Positions 51,820-59,881 of a stretch of 64,000 nucleotides of DNA are shown piece after piece. Each line of letters opens with the position of its first letter. Position 1 is the stretch's first letter. Under the pieces are notes generated by a model that was given only the letters and a program-made list of their open reading frames with translations, made no database searches and was not told the DNA's origin. The DNA is taken from NCBI GenBank assembly GCA_025060295.1, contig JANXCH010000001.1:158896-222895 (forward strand), read 5' to 3'. The DNA comes from Dehalococcoidia bacterium. GTDB taxonomy: Bacteria; Chloroflexota; Dehalococcoidia; Lucifugimonadales; HRBIN23. The position numbers and the translations under genes were made by a program.

Positions 51820-52357
51820 GCGCATTCTGGAGAGCCAGCGCATTTACAACGGACGGGTGGTCTCCCTTCGGGTAGATACAGTGCGCCTGGAGCCCAAAGG
51901 CACGCGGGCGATGCGTGAGGTGGTGGAACACGCCCCAGGCATTACCATCGTGCCGGTGGATGCTCAAGGATCGGTCATTCTGGTGCGTCAGTTCCGCACT
52001 CCCGCTCAGCAGGTGCTCCTGGAATGTCCTGCGGGAACGATGGAGCCGGGGGAGACCCCCGAGCAGGCGGTGCATCGGGAACTGCTGGAGGAGACAGGCT
52101 ACCGCGCCCAGAGCCTGGTGCGTTTGGGCGGGTTCTGGATGAGCCCGGGATTTTGCACTGAGTACATGCACGCCTACTTGGCGTTAGGGTTGGAACCTGG
52201 CCCCGCCCAACAGGAGGCGGACGAAGATATCCAGGTGGAACGGGCGCCCGTAGATCGCATCCCCGACCTGGTGCGGACGGGGCAGGTGCAAGACGCCAAA
52301 AGCATCGCCGCTCTGCTTCTTGCCTACTATCTCCACAGGGAATGGTTACAGCGATAG
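51809..52357 (+). CDS. NUDIX hydrolase, ADP-ribose pyrophosphatase type
   Basis: Hydrolyses ADP-ribose or a similar nucleoside diphosphate to AMP and a sugar phosphate. The 182-residue protein has a perfect NUDIX box at about 76-98 (GTMEPGETPEQAVHRELLEETGY). Upstream is the ADP-ribose-type N-terminal strand region RIYNGRVVSLRVDTVRLEPKGTRAMREVVEH, and downstream LGGFWMSPGFCTEYMHAYLA. AAGGAG precedes the ATG. Its overlap with nadK suggests joint control of NAD(P) turnover. Confidence 0.9.
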   Translation: MTIERILESQRIYNGRVVSLRVDTVRLEPKGTRAMREVVEHAPGITIVPVDAQGSVILVRQFRTPAQQVLLECPAGTMEPGETPEQAVHRELLEETGYRAQSLVRLGGFWMSPGFCTEYMHAYLALGLEPGPAQQEADEDIQVERAPVDRIPDLVRTGQVQDAKSIAALLLAYYLHREWLQR

Positions 52358-52363
52358 CCGAAG

Positions 52364-52393
52364 TTGTCAGAGCGTGTGATGCTTTGCTATTCT
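52364..52393 (+). promoter_or_regulatory. Promoter of the succinate dehydrogenase operon
   Basis: TTGTCA (five of six), an 18-base spacer and the extended -10 TGC-TATTCT lie 26 bases before sdhA. Confidence 0.65.
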
Positions 52394-52419
52394 GGCAGGA
52401 GAAGCAGGGAGAAGAAGCC

Positions 52420-54129
52420 ATGCAGGAATACCACGTGTTGGTGATAGGCGCCGGACTGGCGGGGATGCGCGCCGCCTTAGAGGCCCACAAGCAAGGGGCA
52501 CGGGTCGCCTTGATGAGCAAAGTGCATCCCGTCCGCAGCCACTCCAATGCCGCCCAGGGAGGCATCAACGCCGCCCTCACTGATAGGGGCGACCGCTGGG
52601 AAGACCACGCCTACGATACGGTGAAGGGGAGCGATTGGCTCGGCGACCAGGATGCTATTGAGGTGATGTGTAAGGAGGCCGGGCAGGAACTAATCAGCCT
52701 GGAGCACATGGGGGTGATCTTCAACCGCGATGAGCAGGGACGCCTGGGCACCCGCGCCTTCGGTGGTCAGCGCCGCGCCCGCACCTTCTTCGTCGCCGAC
52801 ATCACCGGCCAGGCCATCCTCCACGTGATGTACGAGCAAATCCTTAAGTCGGGGATCGCCCTGTTTGAGGAATGGTTCTGCACCGACCTGGTTGTGGAGA
52901 ACGGGCGGTGTGTGGGATGCGTGGCGATGGAAATCCGCACGGGCCGTGTAGCCTTTATCCCCGCCCGCACCGTCATCCTGGCCACCGGCGGCTTGGGGCG
53001 CGTCTTTGAACCATCGACCAATGCCCTCATCTGCACCGGGGATGGCATGGCCTTGGCCTACCGCGCGGGGGTCCCCCTGATGGATATGGAGATGGTGCAA
53101 TACCATCCCACCACCCTGAAGGGCAGCGGGGTGCTCATCACCGAGGGGGCCCGGGGCGAGGGGGCCTACCTGCTCAATAAGGATGGGGAGCGCTTCATGG
53201 CCCGCTACGCTCCCACCATGATGGAGTTGGCTTCGCGCGATGTGGTCTCCCGCGCCGAGATGACCGAAATCGCCGAAGGGCGCGGCGTGGATGGCTGTGT
53301 TCTCTTGGACTGCCGCCACCTGGGGGAGAAGAAGATCCGCGAGCGCCTGTCGCAGATCTATGAGATCGGCCTGGACTTCGCTGGCGTTGACATAACGAAA
53401 GAGCCCATCCCCATCCGCCCGGGGATGCACTACCAAATGGGGGGTATCAAAACCGACATCTGGGGGCGCTGTTGGGACCCCCAAGGGAAGTGGCAAGGGG
53501 TGGAGGGGCTATTCGCCGCCGGGGAGTGTGCGTGCGTCTCGGTGCACGGGGGCAACCGCCTGGGGGCCAACTCCCTCTTGGACACGGTGGTGTTCGGACG
53601 ACGCGCCGGCGCCACGGCCGCCCAGTGGGCCCAGGACAAACCCCTCCCCACTCTCAACGACGCCCACTGGGTTCAGAAGACCGAAACCCGCATCCGCACC
53701 CTGCTGGCACGCGAGAACAACGGCGATACGGTAGCCCGTATCCGGTGGGAGATGGGTACCACTATGGACCAGTTCCTGGGGGTGTTTCGCGAGCAGGAGG
53801 GGATGGAGCAAGCCTTGCGCACCCTCCGCCAGTTGCGCCAGCGCTACAACAAGGTCAGCGTGCGGGATAAAGGGCGAACCTTCAACACCGCCCTTATCTT
53901 CGCCCTGGAACTGGATTATATGCTGGAGTGCGCAGAAGCCATCGTCCGCAGCGGCTTGGAGCGTAAGGAGAGCCGCGGTGCCCACTACCGGCGGGACTTC
54001 CCCAAGAGGGACGACGCCAACTGGCTCAAGCATATCTTGCTGTATTGGCGCGGGGAGAATGATCCACCCACGATCACCTATCTCCCCGTTACTATCACCC
54101 AGTGGCCCCCAGAGAAGCGGGTGTATTAG
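52420..54129 (+). CDS. sdhA: Succinate dehydrogenase/fumarate reductase flavoprotein subunit
   Basis: The 569-residue FAD subunit that interconverts succinate and fumarate. It shows the FAD motif VLVIGAGLAGMRAAL, SHSNAAQGGINA with the histidine (about 41) that holds FAD covalently, EMVQYHPTTLKGSGVLITEGARGEGAYLLNKDGERFM, the active-site DVVSRAEMTEI, and VHGGNRLGANSLLDTVVFGRRAG. The conserved C-terminal region ends GAHYRRDFPKRDDANWLKH. AGGGAG precedes the ATG; the frame upstream of it has no homology. First gene of sdhA-sdhB-HdrB-like. Confidence 0.95.
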   Translation: MQEYHVLVIGAGLAGMRAALEAHKQGARVALMSKVHPVRSHSNAAQGGINAALTDRGDRWEDHAYDTVKGSDWLGDQDAIEVMCKEAGQELISLEHMGVIFNRDEQGRLGTRAFGGQRRARTFFVADITGQAILHVMYEQILKSGIALFEEWFCTDLVVENGRCVGCVAMEIRTGRVAFIPARTVILATGGLGRVFEPSTNALICTGDGMALAYRAGVPLMDMEMVQYHPTTLKGSGVLITEGARGEGAYLLNKDGERFMARYAPTMMELASRDVVSRAEMTEIAEGRGVDGCVLLDCRHLGEKKIRERLSQIYEIGLDFAGVDITKEPIPIRPGMHYQMGGIKTDIWGRCWDPQGKWQGVEGLFAAGECACVSVHGGNRLGANSLLDTVVFGRRAGATAAQWAQDKPLPTLNDAHWVQKTETRIRTLLARENNGDTVARIRWEMGTTMDQFLGVFREQEGMEQALRTLRQLRQRYNKVSVRDKGRTFNTALIFALELDYMLECAEAIVRSGLERKESRGAHYRRDFPKRDDANWLKHILLYWRGENDPPTITYLPVTITQWPPEKRVY

Positions 54130-54160
54130 AGGGTGTCTGCTTACCCTGTAAGGAGAAGCC

Positions 54161-55156
54161 ATGCGCATCACCATAAAAGTCCGTCGGTTCAATCCCGAGG
54201 CCCCTAAACCCCAGCCCTATTGGCAAGACTACACCCTGGAAGTGACGAAGACATCGACTGTCCTTGATGCCCTCATTCGCATTCGCGAGGAGGTGGACGA
54301 GTCCCTGGCCCTGCGGTGCTCCTGCCGCAGTGCCATCTGTGGCTCCTGCGCTATGCGCATCAACGGGCACGCCAGCCTGGCCTGCAAGACCAAAGTGAGC
54401 GCCGTCGTTGACGCGCACAACACCCTCACGGTGGAACCCATGGGCAACCTGCCCGTGATTAAAGACCTGGTGGTAGATATGACGCCCCATTGGCACAAGG
54501 TGCGGGCAGTGGAGCCCTGGCTGCAGCCGGTGGGGCCGGAGCCACAAGGCGAATACTTGGCCCCTAACGAGGCCATGCTCCACCTGGCGGGAGTGATGAA
54601 CTGCATCATGTGCGGGGCGTGCGTCTCGGACTGCACAGTGCTGGAGGTGGACTCCAACTTCCTCGGGCCAGCCGCCCTGGCTAAGGCCTACCGCTTCGTC
54701 GCCGACCCCCGCGACGGCATGACGAAGGAGCGCCTGGCGAAGTATAACGCCTACGGTGGTATCTGGGACTGCACCCGCTGTTACGAGTGTGTGCAGGTGT
54801 GCCCCAAGGGGGTTGCCCCTATGGACCGCATCATGGCCATGCGGGAGCGGGCTATCGGTATGGGCCTCAAGGATACCTATGGTGCCCGCCACACCTTGGC
54901 CTTTGAAGAGCTGGTAGAGCACAGTGGGCGGTTGGACGAACTGCGCCTGCCTTTGAAGACCTTCGGCTACACCAACATCCCCAAACTGGTCGGGCTTTTG
55001 CCTATCGCCCTGCGGGCCTTGCCCAAGCAGAAGGCCCCTTCGCCCTTCCACAAGCCCATCCCCGAGGTGAAGAGTTTTCAGACCACCTTCCGCAAGGCTC
55101 GTCAGGCCGCCGAGACGGAGCGCCAAGCCCCCACCAGCCAGGCTCACCACGGATAA
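54161..55156 (+). CDS. sdhB: Succinate dehydrogenase/fumarate reductase iron-sulfur subunit
   Basis: The 331-residue electron-transfer subunit, longer than the usual 240 residues. The 2Fe-2S ligands are C55, C60, C63 and C75 (CSCRSAICGSCAMRINGHASLAC). The C-terminal ferredoxin domain has CIMCGACVSDC and CTRCYECVQVCPKG. The extra 90 residues after the last cluster (MAMRERAIGMGL...AHHG) are typical of type E complexes such as archaeal ones and may contact the HdrB-like third subunit. It lies 31 bases after sdhA and 10 bases before the next gene. Confidence 0.94.
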   Translation: MRITIKVRRFNPEAPKPQPYWQDYTLEVTKTSTVLDALIRIREEVDESLALRCSCRSAICGSCAMRINGHASLACKTKVSAVVDAHNTLTVEPMGNLPVIKDLVVDMTPHWHKVRAVEPWLQPVGPEPQGEYLAPNEAMLHLAGVMNCIMCGACVSDCTVLEVDSNFLGPAALAKAYRFVADPRDGMTKERLAKYNAYGGIWDCTRCYECVQVCPKGVAPMDRIMAMRERAIGMGLKDTYGARHTLAFEELVEHSGRLDELRLPLKTFGYTNIPKLVGLLPIALRALPKQKAPSPFHKPIPEVKSFQTTFRKARQAAETERQAPTSQAHHG

Positions 55157-55166
55157 GGAGGCTGTC

Positions 55167-56057
55167 GTGAAGTTCGCCTTCTACCCAGGTTGTGTCTCCC
55201 GCGGAGGGTGCCCGGAACTGTATCCCTCGGCGGTGGCAGTGGCGCAGAAGGTTGGGCTGGACCTGCAGGAACTCACCGGTGCCTCCTGCACAGGGGCAGG
55301 GGTGCTGCAAGAAAGCAACCTTTTCCTGGGAGACTGCCTGAACGCCCGCACCTTCGCCATGGCGGAAAGGTTGGGCCTGCCGATTTTGACCATCTGCTCC
55401 ACCTGCCAGGGGGTTATGGCTCAGGCCCGCTATCGCCTCCAGGATGAGGGCTACCGCCAGAAGGTCAACGCCGTCCTCGCCGACGAGGGGCTCGTCTATA
55501 AGGGCACCGTAGAGGTGAAGCACCTCCTCTGGGTGCTGGTGGAGGACATCGGCCTGGAGAAGATACGGAGCATGGTGGTCCGCCCCCTCACGGGCTTGCG
55601 GGTGGCCCCCTTTTACGGGTGCTACATCGTCCGCCCCTCCAAGGTTTTGGGGTATGACGAGCACGCCGAGCGCCTCCAGGCCCTGGAGCGCCTGATTGAA
55701 GCCCTGGGCGGGGAGCCGGTGGACTTCCCCGGCAAGACGCGCTGCTGCGGCTTCCCCATCCTGACCATCAACGAGCGCAACTCGGTGGCTATGGTGGCCA
55801 AGCATACCTGGGATGCCAAGGAACGGGGGGCTGATGCCATGGTTACCCCGTGCCCCCTGTGCCACCTCAATCTGGACGGCTACCAGGTGAAGGCTATGGG
55901 CTACTTGAAGGACCGAATTGACTTGCCCATCCTGCATCTGCCGCAACTGGTGGGGCTGGCCCTGGGTATTGACCCGAAGACTCTGCGGTTGGGCCGGCAC
56001 CTGATTGCGGTGGCACCTGTTTTGGACAAGTTGGGGAAGGTAGCGGTGAAGGCATAA
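55167..56057 (+). CDS. HdrB-like (CCG-domain) subunit of type E succinate dehydrogenase
   Basis: A 296-residue protein resembling the B subunit of heterodisulfide reductase, the membrane-attachment and quinone-linking subunit in type E succinate:quinone reductases, where it replaces the cytochrome b anchors. The first half reads YPGCVSRGGCPELYPSAV, GASCTGAGVLQ (CTG instead of CCG) and CSTCQGVM. The second half has YGCYIVRPSKVLGYD, KTRCCGFPILTIN and CPLCHLNLDGYQ. The cysteines bind an unusual 4Fe-4S cluster. No transmembrane segment is visible, so membrane contact would be peripheral. GTG start with AAGGAGG before it. Confidence 0.9.
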   Translation: MKFAFYPGCVSRGGCPELYPSAVAVAQKVGLDLQELTGASCTGAGVLQESNLFLGDCLNARTFAMAERLGLPILTICSTCQGVMAQARYRLQDEGYRQKVNAVLADEGLVYKGTVEVKHLLWVLVEDIGLEKIRSMVVRPLTGLRVAPFYGCYIVRPSKVLGYDEHAERLQALERLIEALGGEPVDFPGKTRCCGFPILTINERNSVAMVAKHTWDAKERGADAMVTPCPLCHLNLDGYQVKAMGYLKDRIDLPILHLPQLVGLALGIDPKTLRLGRHLIAVAPVLDKLGKVAVKA

Positions 56058-56073
56058 GGAGGGGGGCACCAGG

Positions 56074-56922
56074 ATGTTCCGTATCAATATGGATCCCGAC
56101 ATCATTGCGGTGGGGGGATTCGTGCTCTCGTGGCACGGATTGCTTAGTTTTCTGGGGGTGGCGTTGGCAGTGTGGTTGGTAGGACGCTGGGCACCGAAGC
56201 GGGGCATCTCCACCGACGCCGTCTACGCCACGGCCATCTGGGCCATCATTGGGGGGATTATCGGGGCACGCCTGATCCATGTGATAGACGAGTGGCGCTT
56301 CTACATGGCCAACCCGGTGCAAATCCTCGCTATCTGGAACGGGGGGATTGGCATCTGGGGGGCCATTCTGGGGGGATTTGTGGGCGGAGCCATTTACGCC
56401 CGCCTCAACCGCATCCCCGTGGGGCGCTTGGCCGATATCACCGCCCCCGCCCTGCTCCTGGCCCATACCGTGGGCCGTGTGGGGTGTGTGATCGCGGGCG
56501 ACCACGTCCCCAAACCCACCACCATGCCCTGGGGTGTGGTGTGGGCACACCCTGACACGATCACCAACCAATACTATGGTGGGCAACCCGTGCCCGCCCA
56601 CCCGGCCGTGGTGTACGAGATGATCTGGAATATGCTGGTGTTCGCCCTGCTGTGGTGGGTGGTGCGCGACCGCCTCAAGCCGGAGGGTATGGTGTTTACC
56701 CTCTACCTTGCCCTGACGGCCATAGGGCGCTTCTTCATCTACTTTTACCGCATCGATCGGGAGTGGTTTGCAGGATTGGGGCAGGCGCAAATCATTTCCT
56801 TGCTGGTCCTGGCGGTAACAGTCCCCCTATTGGCGCTGCGGGCACGCTGGAGCCCCTCCGCGTCCCTTCCTGAAGCCCAGGTGGCCCCCCCTCGCCCGCA
56901 GAGGGGGAAAGCACAGGCCTAG
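56074..56922 (+). CDS. lgt: Prolipoprotein diacylglyceryl transferase
   Basis: Transfers a diacylglycerol group to the lipobox cysteine of prelipoproteins in the membrane. The 282-residue protein has about seven hydrophobic segments. LSWHGLLSFLGVALAVWL carries the conserved N-terminal histidine. IIGARLIHVIDEWRFYMANPVQILAIWNGGIGIWGAILGG and the signature HTVGRVGCVIAGDHVPKPT follow, then HPAVVYEM. The TRAP binding proteins in the window are its predicted substrates. It follows the HdrB-like gene by 16 bases and overlaps the convergent recJ by four bases. Confidence 0.94.
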   Translation: MFRINMDPDIIAVGGFVLSWHGLLSFLGVALAVWLVGRWAPKRGISTDAVYATAIWAIIGGIIGARLIHVIDEWRFYMANPVQILAIWNGGIGIWGAILGGFVGGAIYARLNRIPVGRLADITAPALLLAHTVGRVGCVIAGDHVPKPTTMPWGVVWAHPDTITNQYYGGQPVPAHPAVVYEMIWNMLVFALLWWVVRDRLKPEGMVFTLYLALTAIGRFFIYFYRIDREWFAGLGQAQIISLLVLAVTVPLLALRARWSPSASLPEAQVAPPRPQRGKAQA

Positions 56923-58628
56923 GCGGAAGGACGCAAGTCGCGCACCAGTAGGCGAAGGCCTCGGCTGCCCTCGGACACGCCCAGGTCCGGCGTAAAGACT
57001 ACATCGCACACAGCAGGCACCCCCTGCCCCCACACACGCCCTAAACGAAACCCCACCGCATCCCACATCGCTCTGCCCTGGCGAAAGCGCAGGAGCAAGT
57101 GCTGCCCGTCATCGCCTGCCAGACGCCACGCCACCACCTCCACTCCCCGCGCTAGGAACAGAGGCTCGGGATTGCCCGGGCCGAAGGGTGCCATGCCACC
57201 CAGGGTGTGATAGGCCACGCCCAGCATATCGGTGAAGGTGGCTTCGGCGTCGATGACCAGCGTGGGTGTGGGGGCGGAACCACCCATTTGGGCGTGGGCG
57301 GCCCGGGCCAGCACATCCTGCACGGTGGGCACGGCATCCGTGGCACATTCAAATCCTCCGGCACCGGCGTGGCCTCCGAAGCGGTCCAACCATTGCGCCC
57401 CTGCCTCCAACACCTTTCCAATATGCACCTCGGGGATGCTCCGGGCGCTGGCACGGACACGATCGCCCCACTGGGAAGCCACCACCGCAGGCCTGTAGAA
57501 GGCCTCCACTAACGCTGCGGCCACCAGGCCGTTCACCCCAGGCACGAACTCCTCCCCCCTGATGAAGAGAAGGGGCGGAAGCGGTTGACCCCGTAAACGC
57601 TCCAGGGCCAAACCCAGCAGGGCATCGGTAAGGCGCTGGCGCTGGTCGTTGAGCCGCTCCACCTGCTGGGCTAGGGGGATAGCCTCTTGGGCGGTGGGGG
57701 CCAGAAGCAGATGAAGACTGAGGGCAGCACTGGCCAGGCGGCCGGCGGCGTTGAGACGGGGAGCGAGGACGAAAGAGACCGTCTCGGCCGAAACCTCGTC
57801 CGGACGCACCCGTGCCGCCGCGCACAGGGCGAGCAGGCCGGGGCGGTGAGTTTGGCGCAGGTGCGCCAGCCCCTCCCGCACAATGGCGCGGTTCTCCCCT
57901 GTAAGAAGGCCCATATCAGCGATGGTCCCCAAAGCCGCCAGTTCAAGAAGGCCCGCCGGCAGAGGGCGTTGGAGGGTGTGGTAGAGGGCCTGGGCCAGTT
58001 TCAGGGCGAGCCCCGCTCCCGTGAGGTGCACAAAGGGGTAGCGAGACCCTTCCAGCCAGGGCGAGACGAGGGCAACAGCCTGGGGGAGGGTCTTGGGGGG
58101 CAGGTGATGGTCGGTGATGATCAGGTCCAGCCCAAGGGGACGGGCCTCAACACTAGGGATAGCCCCCGTTATGCCTGTGTCCACAGTGATGACAAGGGTT
58201 GCCCCCTGCTGGTGCAAAGCCTGTAGGGCCTGACGGTTCAGCCCATGCCCCTCCGTCAGCCTGTCGGGAAGGTAGGTCAACACCCGCGCCCCCAGCCCTT
58301 GTAGGGCGTCCACCAGCAGGGCGGTTGCCGTTACGCCGTCGGTGTCAAAGTCACCGTAGATAGCGATAGTCTCCCCGCTTAGCAAGGCCCGCAGGATGCG
58401 GTGCACCGCCCGGTCCATCTGGGGGAGTAGGAAAGGGTCGTGGCTGACCCCACGGGGAGGGGAGAGAAAGGTAGCCACCGCCGAGGGGGTGCGCAGGCCC
58501 CGATGCCAAAGGGATGCCGCCACTGGCAGGGGGAGGCCCAGGGATCGCGCAAAATGCAAGGGGGGCGGCGGTAAAACTTGCCACCGCCGTTGCGGGTAAG
58601 TGGGAAGCAAACGGCTCACGGCTCCCAT
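56919..58628 (-). CDS. recJ: Single-stranded-DNA-specific exonuclease RecJ
   Basis: The 569-residue 5'-3' exonuclease of recombination and mismatch repair. DHH-domain motifs: AIYGDFDTDGVTATALLVDAL (motif I, usually GDYDVDG, with the aspartates kept), VITVDTGITG, and the DHH motif IITDHHLPP. The central APRLNAAGRLASA and the DHHA1 motif RFGGHAGAGGF are present, with the OB-type C-terminal domain ending LRLLVRDLRPSA. Its ATG overlaps the end of fabF by 13 bases; a GTG three codons later is an alternative. Confidence 0.94.
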   Translation of the reverse strand: MGAVSRLLPTYPQRRWQVLPPPPLHFARSLGLPLPVAASLWHRGLRTPSAVATFLSPPRGVSHDPFLLPQMDRAVHRILRALLSGETIAIYGDFDTDGVTATALLVDALQGLGARVLTYLPDRLTEGHGLNRQALQALHQQGATLVITVDTGITGAIPSVEARPLGLDLIITDHHLPPKTLPQAVALVSPWLEGSRYPFVHLTGAGLALKLAQALYHTLQRPLPAGLLELAALGTIADMGLLTGENRAIVREGLAHLRQTHRPGLLALCAAARVRPDEVSAETVSFVLAPRLNAAGRLASAALSLHLLLAPTAQEAIPLAQQVERLNDQRQRLTDALLGLALERLRGQPLPPLLFIRGEEFVPGVNGLVAAALVEAFYRPAVVASQWGDRVRASARSIPEVHIGKVLEAGAQWLDRFGGHAGAGGFECATDAVPTVQDVLARAAHAQMGGSAPTPTLVIDAEATFTDMLGVAYHTLGGMAPFGPGNPEPLFLARGVEVVAWRLAGDDGQHLLLRFRQGRAMWDAVGFRLGRVWGQGVPAVCDVVFTPDLGVSEGSRGLRLLVRDLRPSA

Positions 58629-59860
58629 TGGCGAAAGATGAGGGTTGAGTTATGCCCCCCGAAGCCGAAGGCGTTACTCATGGCCACGCGCACGCGTCCC
58701 CGTCGGGGCGTCCAGGGGGTATAGTCTAAGTCGCACTCCGGGTCTGGTGTATCCAGGTTGATGGTAGGCGGGATGGCCCCCCGCAAGATGCTCATGACCG
58801 TGATCACCGCCTCCAATGCCCCCGCCGCTCCCAACAGATGCCCCGTCATGGACTTGGTGGAGCTGATGGGAATGCGATAGGCCTCTTCGCCGAACACGGT
58901 CTTGATGGCCTGGGTCTCGTATTTGTCGTTGAGGGGCGTAGAAGTGCCGTGGGCGTTGATGTAGTCCACATCCTGCGGTTGCAGGCCAGCCCGCCGCAAC
59001 GCCAGGGCCATAGCCCTTGCCCCGCCTTCGCCGCCCGGGGAGGGCTGGGTGATGTGGTAGGCATCGGCGGTGGCGGCATAGCCGACCAGTTCTCCTAAGG
59101 GCCGGGCGCCGCGCGCCAAAGCATGCTCCAAACGCTCCAGAACCAGGATGGCCGCCCCCTCCCCGATAACAAAGCCGTCCCTCTGGGCATCAAAGGGGCG
59201 GGAGGCCCGTTCGGGCTCATGGTTGCGGCGGGAGAGGGCCTGGCACGCATTAAATCCGGCGATGGCGATGGGGCAGATGGGCGCCTCGGCCCCACCTGCA
59301 AGGGCCAGATCCACTTCGCCGCGACGGATGAGTTCGTAGGCCTGCCCGATGGCGTCTGACCCGCTGGCACAAGCGGAGACGATGCCGAAGTTGGGGCCTT
59401 TTAGCCCAAAGGCGATGGAGACTTGGCCGGCAGCCATATCGGTGAGCATCATAGGAACAAGGAAAGGGCTGACCCGCTGCGGCCCTTTCTCGTGGAGGAC
59501 AGCGAACTGCTGGGAGAGGGTGAGGATGCCGCCCACTCCCGTGCCAATGATGGTGGCGCATCGCTCGGGATGCGCCAGACGCCCATCCAGTCCGGCTTGG
59601 CGCAGGGCCTCCTGGGCGGCGGCGATTGCGAACTGGGCAAAGCGGTCGGTGCGGCGGGCCTCCTTCCGATCCATGTAGTTTTCCGGTGCAAAGCCTTTGA
59701 CCTCGGCGGCGATCTGGGTGTCAAACGGGGTAGGATCAAAGGCCGTGATGCGGGCCACCCCTGACTTTCCCGCCAAGAGGGCTTGCCAGGTAGCCTCCAC
59801 TGATAGGCCTAGCGGGGAAATCACCCCCATTCCCGTTACAACGACGCGCACACGCTCCAC
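58616..59860 (-). CDS. fabF: 3-oxoacyl-[acyl-carrier-protein] synthase II
   Basis: Condenses malonyl-ACP with acyl-ACP during fatty-acid elongation. The 414-residue thiolase-fold enzyme starts VVVTGMGVISPLGLSVEATWQALLAGKSGV. Its catalytic residues are C164 (SACASGSDA), H304 (NAHGTSTPLND), K336 and H341 (KSMTGHLLGAAGA). GTG start with GGAGG seven bases upstream. No acpP or other fab gene is adjacent, which is unusual; it sits between an MDR dehydrogenase and recJ on one strand. A polyketide-type role is less likely given the full FabF motif set. Confidence 0.94.
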   Translation of the reverse strand: MERVRVVVTGMGVISPLGLSVEATWQALLAGKSGVARITAFDPTPFDTQIAAEVKGFAPENYMDRKEARRTDRFAQFAIAAAQEALRQAGLDGRLAHPERCATIIGTGVGGILTLSQQFAVLHEKGPQRVSPFLVPMMLTDMAAGQVSIAFGLKGPNFGIVSACASGSDAIGQAYELIRRGEVDLALAGGAEAPICPIAIAGFNACQALSRRNHEPERASRPFDAQRDGFVIGEGAAILVLERLEHALARGARPLGELVGYAATADAYHITQPSPGGEGGARAMALALRRAGLQPQDVDYINAHGTSTPLNDKYETQAIKTVFGEEAYRIPISSTKSMTGHLLGAAGALEAVITVMSILRGAIPPTINLDTPDPECDLDYTPWTPRRGRVRVAMSNAFGFGGHNSTLIFRQWEP

Positions 59861-59881
59861 GGGATATCCTCCCTAAACGCA

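Noticed and set aside
50857-52419. nuoE, nuoF or nuoG after nuoN
   Set aside because: The genes there are NAD kinase and a NUDIX hydrolase; no flavin- or NADH-binding module of complex I is encoded anywhere in the window.
55002-56213. 403-codon open frame antisense to the HdrB-like gene
   Set aside because: It overlaps three certain genes and shows no conserved motif; shadow frame.
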